Part shown: positions 27,402-41,532 of the stretch, piece by piece | How positions within the stretch are numbered: position 1 is the stretch's first letter | How the letters are laid out: every line of letters begins with the position of its first letter | Assembly (NCBI RefSeq): GCF_034190915.1 | Contig: NW_026947630.1 | Coordinates: 496,001-560,000, forward strand | From: Cavia porcellus | Taxonomy: Eukaryota; Chordata; Mammalia; Rodentia; Caviidae | Length of the DNA stretch: 64,000 nt | Direction: 5' to 3' | The notes under the pieces: model-generated | What the model was told of the DNA's origin: nothing | Seen by the model: the letters and a program-made list of their open reading frames with translations, nothing else | The model's database searches: none | Translations under genes and position numbers: made by a program

Positions 27402-29999
27402 GTTTTCTAACACTCACCCTAAACCTAACCCTAAATCTCAACATAACCCTAACTCTGACCATAAAACTAAAGGTAACTTCTAACACTAAAACTTACGCTA
27501 AATCTAAGCTTCAACACTACCCCTAAACCTAACCCTAAACCTAAACCTAGCCCTAACATTAATGCTAACCATAACCCTAAACCGAACCCTTACCCGAACT
27601 ATAACCCTAAACTCTAACACTAATCCTAAACTCTAAACCTAACCCTAACACTGATCATAACCCTAACACTAGCACTAAACCCAAAACCTAACCTTGTCAC
27701 TATCCCTAACCCGAAACCTATCACTAAAAAGAACCCTAATGCTAAACCTAAGCCTAACTGTAAACCCAAACCCTAATCCTAAAACTAACCCTAACACTGA
27801 CACTAACCCTTACTCTAACCCTAACACTAACCCTAAACTCTAACTCCAACCCTATCTCCAACCCTAACCTTAACCATATGCCTAACCTCTAACACTAACC
27901 CTCACCTGAATCCCAAGGCTAACCATAACCCTAACCCTAACCCTAACCTGAACACTAACCATAACCCTAAGCCTAATCCTAGCCCTAATGCTAACCTCAA
28001 ACACCAACCCTAACCCTAACCTTAACACTCTAACACTAATCCTAATGCTAGCCCTAAACCTAATCCCTAATGTCAAACCCTAATCTAACCCTAACCCTAA
28101 CTCTAACCCGACCCCTAATACCAATCCTAACCCTAACCATAACCATAACCCTGTCCAACCCTAACCCTAACACTAACCCTAACCCTAGCCGTAACCCTAA
28201 CTCAAACCATAAACCTAACCCTAACCCTAACCCTAACCCTAACTCTAAACCTAACCCTAACCCTAACGGTAACCCTAACAGTAACTTCTAACACTAACCC
28301 GTACCCTAACCCTAACCCTAACCCTCACACGAATCCAAAGGCTAACCATAAACCTAACCCTAACCCTAACCCTAACACTAACCCTCACCCGAATCCAAAG
28401 GCTAACCATAAACTTAACCCTAACCCTAACCCTAACACTAACCCTCACCCGAATCCAAAGGCTAACCATAACCCTAACCCTAACCCTTACCCGAACACTA
28501 ACCATAAGCCTAAGCCTAATCCTAGCCCTAATGCTAACCTCAAACCCCAACCCTAACCCTAACCCTAACACTCTAACACTAACCCTAATGCTAGCCCTAA
28601 AACTAACCCCTAAGGACAAACCCTAATCCTAAAACTAACTCTAACACTAACCCTAACCCTAATCTCAATCCTAACCCTAACCCTAACAATAAACTTTTCC
28701 CTAACCCGAAATCTCACAATAACCCTAACCCTAACACTAACCTATCATCTAACCCTAATCCTAACCCTTACCCTATACTGATACGTAACCCTAACCCTAA
28801 CTCTAAAGCTAACCCTAAACCTAAACCAACACAAAACTCATCCTAACACTAATTCCAACCATAACAATATCCCTTAAACTAATCATAACCCTAACCCTAA
28901 CCCTAATCATGTCCCTAACAACTAACCCCTAACCCTAAAACTAAGCCTAACCCTAATCCTACCCTGATTCCGAACCCTAAGCCTAAGCCTATACCAAACA
29001 TTAACTTTGAATCCTCAACCTAACCCTAAGCCAGCCCCAAATCTAATACTAACCTGAAACCTAAGTGTAACCCTAACCCTAAAAATAACCATAACATTAA
29101 CTTCTAAAACTAACACTAACCCTAACACTAACACTAAATCTAAACCTAAGATTAAATGTTACACTAAACTTAACCCTAACCCTGACCCTAACTCTAACAT
29201 TAACTCTAATCTCTAACCCTAACCCTAAACCTAACCCTAAACCTAACCGTAACCCTAACCTCTAACCCTAACTCTAACCTCTAACCCTAACCCTAAACCT
29301 GAACCTAAACCTAACAGTAAAACAAAACTAACCTCTAAACCTTACCCTTACACTAACAGTAAAACTGAACCTAACCCTAACCCTAAACATAATGCTAAAG
29401 CTAACTTACAACCCTGAACTTAAATCTAAACCTAAGCTTCAACCCTAACTCTAACACTAACCCTAACAATAACACTAAACCCTAACCTTAACCTTACCAC
29501 AATCCCTAAATCTATCCCTATGCCTAAACCCAACCCTAAACCTAAACCTAACTCTAAACCTAATTCCTAACACTAACCCTAACCCGTACCGCTAAACCTA
29601 ACCCTCACACAAACACAAACCCTGACACTAACCCTAACCCTTATCCTAACCCTAAAACTTACCATTAACTCTAACCCTAAACATAACCCTAACAGTAAAC
29701 GTAACCCTAACCATAAGCTTAACCTATAACCCTAAACCTAAAAAGAACCCAAACCGTAACTATAACCCTAATGCTAACGCTAACACTAACCCTAAACTCT
29801 AAACCTAACCCTAACCTTTTAACCCTAAACCTAACCCTAACCCTAACCCTAATCCTAAACCTTCACTCCAAACCCTAATCCTAACACTAAACCTAACTCT
29901 AACCTTAACACTAACACTATCCCTAACACCAATCCAAACCCTTACCCTAACCCTAACCCTGTGTAACCCTAAAACTAACCCTGACCCTAATACAAACCT
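27402..29999. repeat. Domain II HOR subunit 2 (2598 bp, B module lost, triple P cassette)
   Basis: Cassette Q lies around 27882-28076. Cassette P has three gaatccaaag units exactly 60 bp apart (28331, 28391, 28451). The P tail then jumps near 28738 from cctaacactaacc straight to tatcatctaaccc, so the B module is absent and the A landmark follows near 28906. The length is 513 bp below a complete subunit, even though one 60-bp unit was gained. Confidence 0.8.
28331..28470 (+). repeat. P cassette triplet (60-bp spacing)
   Basis: gaatccaaag starts at 28331, 28391 and 28451. The first is preceded by tcacac and the others by tcaccc. The intervening 50 bp are hexamer repeat and nearly the same in each unit. 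It is one 60-bp unit longer than the usual doublet. Confidence 0.85.
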
Positions 30000-32190
30000 G
30001 TTTTCTAACACTCACCCTAAACCTAACCCTAAATCTCAACCTAACACTAACTCTGACCATAAAACTAAAGCAAACTTCTAACACTAACACTTACGCTAAA
30101 CCTAAGCCGCAACACTACCCCTAAGCCTAATCCTAGCCCAAATGCTAACCTCAAAGCCCAATCCTAACACTAACCCTAACACTCTAACACTAACCCTAAC
30201 GCTAGCCCTAAACCTAACCCCTAAGGACAAACCCTAATCCGAAAACTAACCCTAACACTAACCCTAAACCTAATCTCAATCCTAACCCTAACCCTAACAA
30301 TAACCTTTTCCCTAACCCTAAATCTCACAATAACACTAACCCTAACACTAACCCAAACCCTAACGCTAAACCTAACTCTAACCCTAACCTTAACCCTCAC
30401 ACTAATCCTAACCCTAACTGTAACTTATAATCTAACCCTAATCCTAACCCTTACCCTATACCGAAATGTAACACTAACCCTCACTCTAAAACTAACCCTA
30501 ACTTTAAACCAAACAAAAAACTAACCCTAACAATAAATCTAACCTTAACAATAAAGCTAAAACTAATCATAACCCTAACCCTAATCATCTCCCTAACACA
30601 TAAACCCTAAACCTAACCCTAACCCTAACCTTAACCCTAAAACTAACCCTAAGCCTACACCAAACATTAACTTCTAATCCTCACCCTAATCCAAAGCCAG
30701 CACTAAATCTAACACAAACCTGAAACCTAAGCTTAACCCTAACCCTAACCCTGACAATAATCATAACACTAACCTCTAAATCTAACCCTAACCCTAACAC
30801 TAACACTAAATCTAGGCCTAAGCCTAAATATTACATTAAATTTAACGCTAACCCTGACCCTAACTCTAAACTTAACCCTAATCTCTAACCCTAACCCTAA
30901 CCCTCACACTAACACTAAACCTAACCGTAACCTATCATCTAACCCTAATCCTAACCCTTACCCTATACCGAAACGTAACCCTAACCCTAACTCTAAAGCT
31001 AACCCTAAACCTAAACCCAACACAAAATTCACCCTAACACTAATTCCAAACATAACAATATCCCTTAAACTAATCATAACCCTAACCCTAACCCTAATCA
31101 TGTCCCTAACAACTAACCCCTAACCCTAAACCTAACCCTAACCCTAATCCTAACCTGAACCCCAACCCTAAGCCTAAGCCTACACCAAACATTAACTTCT
31201 AATCCTCAACCTAACCCTAAGCCAGCCCCAAATCTAACACTAACCTGAAACCTAAGTGTAACCCTAACCCTAAAAATAACCATAACATTAACTTCTAAAA
31301 CTAACCCTAACCCTAACACTAACACTAAATCTAACCCTAAGACTAAATGTTACACTAAACTTAACCCTAACCCTGACCCTAACTCTAACCTTAACTCTAA
31401 TCTCTAACCCTAACCCTAACCCTAACTCTAAACCTAACCGTAACCCTAACCTCTAACCCTAACCCTAACCTCTAACCCTAACCCTAAAGCTGAACCTAAA
31501 CCTAACAGTAAAACAAACCTAACTTCTAAATCTTACCCTTACACTAACAGTAAAACTCAACCTAACCCTAACCCTTAACATAATGCTAAAGCTAACTTAC
31601 AACCCTGAACTTAAATCTAAACCTAAGCTTCAACCCTAACTCTAACACTAACCCTAACAGTAACACTAAACCCTAACCTTAAAGTTAACACTATCCCTAA
31701 ATCTATCCCTATGCCTAAACCCAACCCTAATCCTAAACCTACCTCTAAACCTAATTCCTAACACTAACCCTAACCCGTACCGCTAAACCTAACCCTCACA
31801 CAAACCCAAACCCTTACACTAACCCTAACACTTACCCTAACCCTAAAACTTACCATTAACTCTAACCCTAAACATAACCGTAACAGTAAACATAACCCTA
31901 ACCATAAGCTTAATCTATAACCCTAAACCTAACAAGAACCCAAACCGTAACTATAACCCTAACGCTAACGCTAACACTAACCCTAAACTCTAACCCTAAC
32001 CCTAACCTTTTAACCCTAAACCTAACCCTAACCCTAACCCTAATCCTAAACCTTCACTCCAAACCCTAATCCTAACACTAAACCTAACTCTAAACTTAAC
32101 ACTAACCCTATCCCTTACATCAATCCAAACCCTTACCCTAACTCTAACCCAGTCTAACCCTAAAACTAACCCTGACCCTAATACAAACCT
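30000..32190. repeat. Domain II HOR subunit 3 (2191 bp, Q and P head deleted)
   Basis: Near 30117 the sequence passes directly from the caacactacccctaa landmark to the late P region (gcctaatcctagccc). All of cassette Q and the gaatccaaag units are missing. The following B module (landmark 30583) and A module (31096) are present, 513 bp apart. At 920 bp shorter than subunit 1, it is the shortest subunit in the window. Confidence 0.8.
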
Positions 32191-35100
32191 GTTTTCTAAC
32201 ACTCACCCTAAACCTAACCCTAAATCTCAACCTAACACTAACTCTGACCATAAAACTAAAGCTAACTTCTAACACTAACACTTACGCTAAACCTAAGCTT
32301 CAACACTACCCCTAAACCTAACCCTAAACCTAACACTAGCCCTAACATTAATGCTAACCATAACCCTAAACCGAACCCTTACCGTAACCATAACCCTAAA
32401 CTCTAACCCTAATCCTAAACACTAAACCTAACCCTAACACTGATCATAACCCTAACACTAACACTAAACCCAAAACCTAACCTTGTCACTATCCCTAACA
32501 CGAAACCTATCACTAAAAAGAACCCTAATGCTAAACCTAAGCCCAACTGTAAACCCAAACCCTAATCCTAAAACTAACCCTAACACTGACACTAACCCTT
32601 ACTCTAACCCTAACACTAACCCTAAACTCTAACTCCAACCCTATCTCCAACCCTAACCTTAAGCATAAGCCTAACCTCTAACACTAACCCTCACCTGAAT
32701 CCCAAGGCTAACCATAACCCTAACCCTAACCCTAACGTGAACACTAACCATAACCCTAAGCCTAATCCTAGCCCTAATGCTAACCTCAAACACCAACCCT
32801 AAGCCTAACCTTAACACTCTAACACTAATCCTAATGCTAGCCCTAAACCTAATCCCTAATGTCAAACCCTAATCTAAACCTAACCCTAATTCTAACCCGA
32901 CCCCTAATACCAATCCTAACCCTAACCATAACCATAAACCTGTCCAACCCTAACCCTAACAATAAACCTAACCCTAGCCGTAACACTAACTCTAACCATA
33001 AACCTAACCCTAACCCTAACCCTAACCCTAACCCTAACCCTAACCCTAACGGTAACCCTAACAGTAACCTCTAACACAAACCCATACCCTAACCCTAACC
33101 CTAACCCTCACCCGAATCCAAAGGCTAACCATAAACCTAACCCTAACCCTAACCCTAACACTAACCCTCACCCGAATCCAAAGGCTAACCATAACCCTAA
33201 CCCTAACACTTACCCGAACACTAAACCAGAACCCTAAGCCTAATCCTAGCCTTAATGCTAACCTCAAACCCCAACCTTAACCCTAACCCTAACACTCTAA
33301 CACTAACCCTAACGCTAGCCCTAAACCTAACCCCTAAGGACAAACCCTAATCCTAAAACTAACCCTAACACTAACACTAACCCTAATGTCAATCCTAACC
33401 CTAACCCTAACAATAACCTTTTCCCTAACCCTAAATCTCACAATAACCCTAACCCTAAAACTACCCCAAACCCTAACGCTAAACCTAACTCTAACCCTAA
33501 CCTTAACCCTCACACTAACCCTAACCCTAACCGTAACTTATCATCTAACCCTAATCCTAACCCTTACCCTATACCGAAACGTAACACTAACCCTCATTCT
33601 AAAGCTAACCCTAACCTTAAACCAAACAAAAAACTAACCCTAACAATAAATCTAACCTTAACAATATAACTAAAACTAATCATAACTCTAACCCTAACCC
33701 TAATCATCTCCCTAACAAATAAACCCTAAACCTAATCCTAACCCTAACCCTAACCTTAACCCTAAAACTAACCCTAAGCCTACACCAAACATTAACTTCT
33801 AATCCTCACCCTAAACCTAAGCCAGCCCTAAATCTAACACTAACCTGAAACCTAAGCTTAACCCTAAACCTAACCCTAACAATAACCATAACACTAACCT
33901 CTAAATCTAACCCTAACCCTAACACTAACACTAAATCTAGACCTAAGCCTAAATGTTACACTAAACTTAACGCTAACCCTGACCCTAACTCTAACCTTAA
34001 CCCTAATCTCTAACCCTAACCCTAACCCTCACACTAACCCTAACCCTAACCGTAACCTATCATCTAACCCTAATCCTAACCCTTACCCTATACCGAAACG
34101 TAACCCTAACCCTAACTCGAAAGCTAACCCTAAAACTAAACCCAACACAAAACTCACCCTAACACTAATTCCAACCATAACAATATCCCTTAAACTAATC
34201 ATAACCCTAACCCTAACCCTAATCATGTCCCTAACAACCAACCCCTAACCCTAAACCTAACCCTAGCCCTAATCCTAACGTGAACCCCAACCCTAAGCCT
34301 AAGCCTACACCAAACATTAACTTCTAATCCTCACCCTAAACCTAAGCCAGCCCTAAATCTGACACTAACCTGAAACCTAAGCTTAAAACTAACCCTAACC
34401 CTAACAATAACGATAACACTAACCTCTAAATCTAACCCTAACCCTAACACTAACACTAAATCTAGGCCTAAGCCTAAATGTTACACTAAACTTAACGCTA
34501 ACCCTGACCCTAACTCTAACCTTAACCCTAATCTCTAACCCTAACCCTAACCATCACACTAACCCTAACCCTAACCGTAACCTATAATCTAACCCTAATC
34601 CTAACCCTTACCCTATACCGAAACGTAACCCTAACCCTAACTCTAAAGCTAACCCTAAACCTAAACCAACACAAAACTCACCCTAACACTAATTCCAACC
34701 ATAACAATATCCCTTAAACTAATCATAACCCTAACCCTAACCCTAATCATGTCCCTAACAACTAACCCCTAACCCTAAACCTAACCCTAACCCTAATCCT
34801 AACCTGATCCCCAACCCTAAGCCTAAGCCTACACCAAACATTAACTTCTAATCCTCAACCTAACCCTAAGCCAGCCCCAAATCTAACACTAACCTGAAAC
34901 CTAAGTGTAACCCTAACCCTAAAAATAACCATAACATTAACTTCTAAAACTAACCCTAACCCTAACACTAACACTAAATCTAACCCAAAGACTAAATGTT
35001 ACACTAAACTTAACCCTAACCCTGACCCTAACTCTAACCTTAACTCTAATCTCTCACCTAACCCTAACCCTAACTCTAAACCTAACCGTAACCCTAACCT

Positions 35101-35837
35101 CTAACCCTAACCCTAACCTCTAAACCTAACCCTAAACCTGAACCTAAACCTAACAGTAAAACAAACCTAACTTCTAACCCTTACCCTTACACTAACAGTA
35201 AAACTCAACCTAACCCTAACCCTAAACATAATGCTAAAGCTAACTTACAACCCTGAACTTAAATCTAAACCTAAGCTTCAACCCTAACTCTAACACTAAC
35301 CCTAACAATAACACTAAACCATAACCTTAACCTTAACACTATCCCTAAATCTATCCCTATGCCTAAACCCAACCCTAAATCTAAACCTACCTCTAAACCT
35401 AATTCCTAACACTAACCCTAACCCGTACCGCTAAACCTAACCCTCACACAAACCCAAACCCTGACACTAACCCTAACCCTTACCCTAACCCTAAAACTTA
35501 ACATTAACTCTAAGCCTAAACATAACCCTAACAGTAAACGTAACCCTAACCATAAGCTTAACCTATAACCCTAAACATAATAAGAACCCAAACCGTAACT
35601 ATAACCCTAACGCTAACGCTAACACTAACCCTAAACTCTAACCCTAACCCTAACCTTATAACCCTAAACCTAACCCTAACCCTAACCCTAATCCTAAAGC
35701 TTCACTCCAAACCCTAATCCTAACACTAAACCTAACTCTAACCTTAACACTAACACTATCCCTAACACCAATCCAAACCTTACCCTAACCCTAACCCTGT
35801 CTAACCCTAAAACTAACCCTGACCCTAATACAAACCT
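32191..35837. repeat. Domain II HOR subunit 4 (3647 bp, duplicated A module)
   Basis: Cassette Q lies around 32671-32865 and cassette P around 33058-33350. The B landmark is at 33702 and is followed by two A landmarks at 34221 and 34745. The tail after the first A landmark (near 34320) has B-type wording (cctaagccagccctaaatct) where A-type has ccagccccaaatct. The extra module is therefore a recombinant. The extra 536 bp is about one module. Confidence 0.75.
33004..33050. repeat. Longest uninterrupted canonical CCCTAA run noticed (47 bp)
   Basis: Just under eight perfect hexamers run from ctaaccc at 33004 to ctaac at 33050, then a cggtaaccc variant. Other clean runs (near 961-995, 19536-19572, 63057-63092) are shorter. 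On the - strand such runs give four or more consecutive GGG tracts, the established requirement for a telomeric G-quadruplex. Confidence 0.7.
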
Positions 35838-38423
35838 GGTTTCTAACACTCACCCTAAACCTAACCCTAAATCTCAACCTAACACTAACTCTGACCATAA
35901 AACTAAAGCTAACTTCTAACACTAACACTTACGCTAAACCTAAGCTTCAACACTACCCCTAAACCTAACCCTAAACCTAACCCTAGCCCTAACATTAATG
36001 CTAACCATAACCCTAAACCGAACCCTTACCCTAACCATAACTTTAAACTCTAACACTAATCCTAAACTCTAAACCTAACCCTAACACTGATCATAACCCT
36101 AACACTAACACTAAACCCAAAACCTAACCTTGTCACTATCCCTAACCCGAAACCTATCACTAAAAAGAACCCTAATGCTAAACCTAAGCCTAACTGTAAA
36201 CCCAAACCCTAATCCTAAAACTAACCCTAACACTGACACTAACCCTTACTCTAACCCTAACACTAACCCTAAACTCTAACTACAACCCTATCTCCAACAC
36301 TAACCTTAACCATAAACCTAACCTCTAACACTAACCCTCACCTGAATCCCAAGGCTAACCATAACCCTAAACCTAACCCTAACCTGAACACTAAAAATTA
36401 CCCTAAGCCTAATCCTAGCCCTAATGCTAACTTCAAACACCAACTCTAACCCTAACCTTAACACTCTAACAATAATCCTAATGCTAGCCCTAAACCTAAA
36501 CCCTAATGTCAAACCCTAATCTAACCCTAACCCTAACGATAACCCGACCCCTAATACCAATCCTAACCCTAACCATAACCATAACCCTGTCCAACCCTAA
36601 CCCTAACACTAACCCTAAGCCTAGACGTAACCCTAAATCTAACCATAAACCTAACCCTAACCCTAACCATAACCATAACGGTAACCCTAACAGTAACCTC
36701 TAACACTAACCCGTACCCTAACCCTAACCCTAACCCCCACCCGAATCCAAAGGCTAACCATAAACCTAACCCTAACCCTAACCTTAACACTAACCCTCAC
36801 CCGAATCCAAAGGCTAACCATAACCCTAACCCTAACCCTTACCCGAACACTAAGCATAACCCTAAGCCTAATCCTAGCCCTAATGCTAATCTCAAACCGC
36901 AACCCTAACCCTAACCCTAACACTCTAACCCTAACCCTAACGCTAGCCCTAAACCTAACCCCTAAAGACAAACCCTAATCCTAAAACTAAACCTAACACT
37001 AACCCTAACTCTAATCTCAATCCTAAACCTAACCCTAACAATAACCTTTTCCCTAACCCTAAATCTCACAATAACCCTAAAACTAACACTACCCCAAACC
37101 CTAACGCTAAACCTAACTCTAACCCTAACCTTAACCCTCACACTAACCCTAACCCTAACCGTAACTTATCATCTAACCCTAATCCAAAGCCTTAACCTAT
37201 ACCGAAACGTAACACTAACCCTAACTCTAAAGCTAACCCTAACCTTAAACCAAAAAAAAACTAACCCTAACAATAACTCTAACCTTAACAATATAACTAA
37301 AACTAATCATAACCCTAACCCTAACCCTAATCATCTCCCTAACATATAAACCCTAAACCTAACCCTAACCCAAACCTTAACCCTAAAACTAACCCTAAGC
37401 CTACAGCACACATTAAATTCTAATCCTCACCCTAAACCTAAGCCAGCCCTAAATCTGACACTAACCTGAAACCTAAGCTTAACCCTAACCCTAACCCTAA
37501 CAATAACCATAACACTAACCTCTAAATCTAACGCTAACGCTAACACTAACACTAAATCTAGGCCTAAGCCTAAATGTTACACTAAACTTAACGCTAACCC
37601 TGACCCTAACTCAAACCTTAACTCTAATCTCTAACCCTAACCCTAACCCTAACCCGAACACTAAACGTAACCGTAACCCTAACCTCTAACCCTAACCCTA
37701 ACCTCTAAACCTAACCCTAAACCTGAACCTAAACCTAACAGTAAAACAAACCTAACTTCTAAACATTACCCTTACACTAACAGTAAAACTCAACCTAACC
37801 CTAACCCTTAACATAATGCTAAAACTAACTTACAACCTTGAACTTAAATCTAAAACTAAGCTTCAACCCTAACTCTAACACTAACCCTAACAGTTACACT
37901 AAACCCTAACCTTAACCTTAACACTATCCCTAAATCTATCCCTATGCCTAAACTCAACCCTAAACCTAAACCTACCTCTAAACCTAATTCCTAACATTGA
38001 CCCTAAGCCGTACCGCTAAACCTAACCCTCACACAAACCCAAACCCTGACACTAACCCTAACCCTTACCCTAACCCTAAAACTTACCATTAACTCTAAAC
38101 CTTAACATAACCCTAACAGTAAACGTAACCCTAACCATAAGCTTAACCTATAACCCTAAACCTAACAAGAACCCAAACCGTAACTATAACCCTAACGCTA
38201 ACGCTAACACTATCCCTAAACTCTAACCCTAACCCTAACCTTTTAACCCTAAACCTAACCCTAACCTTAACCCTAATCCTAAACCTTCACTCCAAACCCT
38301 AATCCTAACACTAAACCTAACTCTAACCTTAACACTAACCCTATCCCTAACACCAATCCAAACCCTTACCCTAACCCTAACCCTGTCTAACCCTAAAACT
38401 AACCCTGACCCTAATACAAACCT
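35838..38423. repeat. Domain II HOR subunit 5 (2586 bp, A module lost)
   Basis: The boundary landmark is mutated here (ggtttctaacac). Cassette Q lies around 36318-36512 and P around 36687-36971, with gaatccaa at 36743 and 36803. The B landmark is near 37331, and the array then continues into the tail without an A landmark. It is 525 bp shorter than subunit 1. The Q region differs in several places, for example aaaaattaccc near 36395. Confidence 0.75.
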
Positions 38424-41400
38424 GTTTTCTAACACTCACCCTAAACCTAACCCTAAATCTCAACCTAACACTAACTCTGACCATAAAACTAAAGCTAACT
38501 TCTAACACTAACACTTACGCTAAACCTAAGCTTCAACACTACCCCTAAACCTAACCCTAAAGCTAACCCTAGCCCTAACATTAATGCTAACCATAACCCT
38601 AAACCGAACCCTTACCCTAACCATAACCCTAAACTCTAACCCTAATCCTAAACTCTAAACCTAACCCTAACACTGATCATAACACTAACACTAACACTAA
38701 ACCCAAAACCTAACCTTGTCACTATGCCTAACCCGAAACCTATCACTAAAAAGAGCCCTAATGCTAAACCTAAGCCTAACTGTAAACCCAAACCCTAATC
38801 CTAAAACTAACCCTAACACTGACACTAACCCTTACTCTAACCCTAACACTAACCCTAAACTCTAACTACAACCATATCTCCAACACTAACCTTAACCATA
38901 AACCTAACCTCTAAAACTAACCCTCACCTGAATCCCAAGGCTAACCATAACCCTAACCCTAACCCTAACCTGAACACTAACCATAACCCTAAGCCTAATC
39001 CTAGCCCTAATGCTAACCTCAAACACCAACCCTAACCCTAACCTTAACACTCTAACACTAATCCTAATGCTAGCCCTAAACCTAATCCCTAATGTCAAAC
39101 CCTAATCTAACCCTAACCCTAACTCTAACCCGACCCCTAATACCAATCCTAACCCTAACCATAACCATAACCCTGTCCAACCCTAACACTAACCCTAACC
39201 CTAGCCGTAACCCTAACTGTAACTATAAACCTAACCCTAACCCTAACCCTAACCCTAACCCTAAACCTAACCCTAACCCTAACGGTAACCCTAACAGTAA
39301 CCTCCAACACTAACCCGTACCCTAACCCTAACCCTAACCCTCACCCGAATCCAAAGGCTAACCATAAACCTAACCATAACCCTAACTCTAACACTAACCC
39401 TCACCCAAATCCAAAGGCTAACCATGACCCCAAACCTAACCCTTACCCGAACACTAACCATAACCCTAAGCCTAATCCTAGCCCTAATGCTAACCTCAAA
39501 CCCCAACCCTAACCCTAACCCTAACACTCTAACACTAACCCTAACGCTAGCCCTAAACCTAACCCCAAAGGACAAACCCTAATCCTAAAATTAACCCTAA
39601 CACTAACCCTAACCCTAATCTCAATCCTAAAGCTAACCCTAACAATAACCTTTTCCCTAACCCGAAATCTCACAATAACCCTAATCCTAACACTAACCCA
39701 AACCCTAACGCTAAACCTAACTCTAACATTAACCTTAACCCTCACACTAACCCTAACCCTAACCGTAACTTACCATCTAACCCTAATCCTAAACCTTACC
39801 CTATACCGAAACGTAACACTAACCCTAACTGTAAAGCTAACCCTAACCTTAAACCAAACAAAAAACTAACCCTAACAATTAACTCTAACCTTAACAATAT
39901 AACTAAAACTAATCATAACCCTAACCCTAACCCTAATCATCTCCCTAACACATAAACCCTAAACCTAACCCTAACCCTAACCTTAACCCTAAAACTAACC
40001 CTAAGCCTACACCAAACATTAACCTCTAATCCTCACCCTAATCCAAATCCAGCCCTAAATCTAATACTAACCTGAAACCTAAGCTTAGCCCTAACCCTAA
40101 CCCTAACAATAACCATAACACTAACCTCTAAATCTAACCCTAACCGTAACACTAACACTAAATCTAGGCCTAAGCCTAAATGTTACACTAAACTTAACGC
40201 TAACCCTGACCCTAACTCTAACCTTAACCCTAATCTCTAACCCTAATCCTAACCCTCACACTAACGCTAACCCTAACTATAACCTATCATTTAACCCTAA
40301 TCCTAACACTTACCCTATACCGAAACGTAACCCTAACCCTAACTCTAAAGCTAACCCTAAACCTAAACCAACACAAAACTCACCCTAACACTAATTCCAA
40401 CCATAACAATATCCCTTAAACTAATCATAACCCTAACCCTAACCCTAATCATGTCCCTAACAACTAACCCCTAACCATAAAACTAACCCTAACCCTAATC
40501 CTAACCTGATCCCCAACCCTAAGCCTAAGCCTACACCAAACATTAACTTCTAATCCTCAACTAACCCTAAGCCAGCCCCAAATCTAACACTAACCTGAAA
40601 CCTAAGTGTAACCCTAACCCTAAAATAACCATAGCATTAACTTCTAAAACTAACCCTAACCCTAACACTAACACTAAATCTAACCCTAAGACTAAATGTT
40701 ACACTAAACTTAACCCTAACCCTGACCCTAACTCTAACCTTAACTCTAATCTCTAACACTAACCCTAACCCTAACTCTAAACCTAACCATAACCCTAACC
40801 TCTAACCCTAACCCTAACCTCTAAACCTAACCCTGAACCTGAACCTAAACCTAACAGTAAAACAAACCTAACTTCTAACCCTTACCCTTACACTAACAGT
40901 AAAACTCCACCTAACCCTAACCCTAAACATAATGCTAAAGCTAACTTACAACCCTGAACTTAAATCTAAACCTAAGCTTCAACCCTAACTCTAACACTAA
41001 CCCTAACAATAACACTAAACAATAACCTTAACCTTAACACTATCTCTAAATCTATCCCTATGCCTAAACCCAACCCTAAACCTAAACCTACCTCTAAACC
41101 TAATTCCTAACACTAACCCTAACCCGTACCGCTAAACCTAACCCTCACACAAACCCAAACCCTGACACTAACCCTAACCCTTACCCTAACCCTAAAACTT
41201 ACCATTAACTCTAAGCCTAAACATAACCCTAACAGTAAACGTAACCCTAACCATAAGCTTAACCTATAACCCTAAACCTAACAAGAACCCAAACCGTAAC
41301 TATAACCCTAACGCTAACACTAACCCTAAACTCTAACCCTAACCCTAACCTTTTAACCCTAAACCTAACCCTAACCCTAACCCTAATCCTAAACCTTCAC

Positions 41401-41532
41401 TCCAAACCCTAATCCTAACACTGAACCTAACTCTAACCTTAACACTAACCCTATCCCTAACACCAATCCAAACCTTACCCTAAACCTAACCCTGTCTAAC
41501 CCGAAAAATAACCCTGACCCTAATACAAACCT
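38424..41532. repeat. Domain II HOR subunit 6 (3109 bp, complete)
   Basis: It has Q around 38904-39098 and P around 39291-39575, with one full and one cccaaatcc-type cassette. The B landmark is at 39935 and the A landmark at 40447, 512 bp apart. The start of the 9585-bp super-unit (about 40345) falls inside this subunit, in the A module just after cgaaacgtaaccctaaccc. Everything from there to the right edge repeats with 9585-bp periodicity. Confidence 0.8.

Noticed and set aside
28331..28470. Regularly spaced 60-bp motif resembling a CRISPR array
   Set aside because: The 'spacers' are the same degenerate hexamer repeat, not unique sequence, there are only two or three units, and the context is eukaryotic telomere repeat.
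33004..33050. Active chromosome terminus
   Set aside because: Perfect runs are too short and the variants too dense on both sides. The window edges are equally degenerate.
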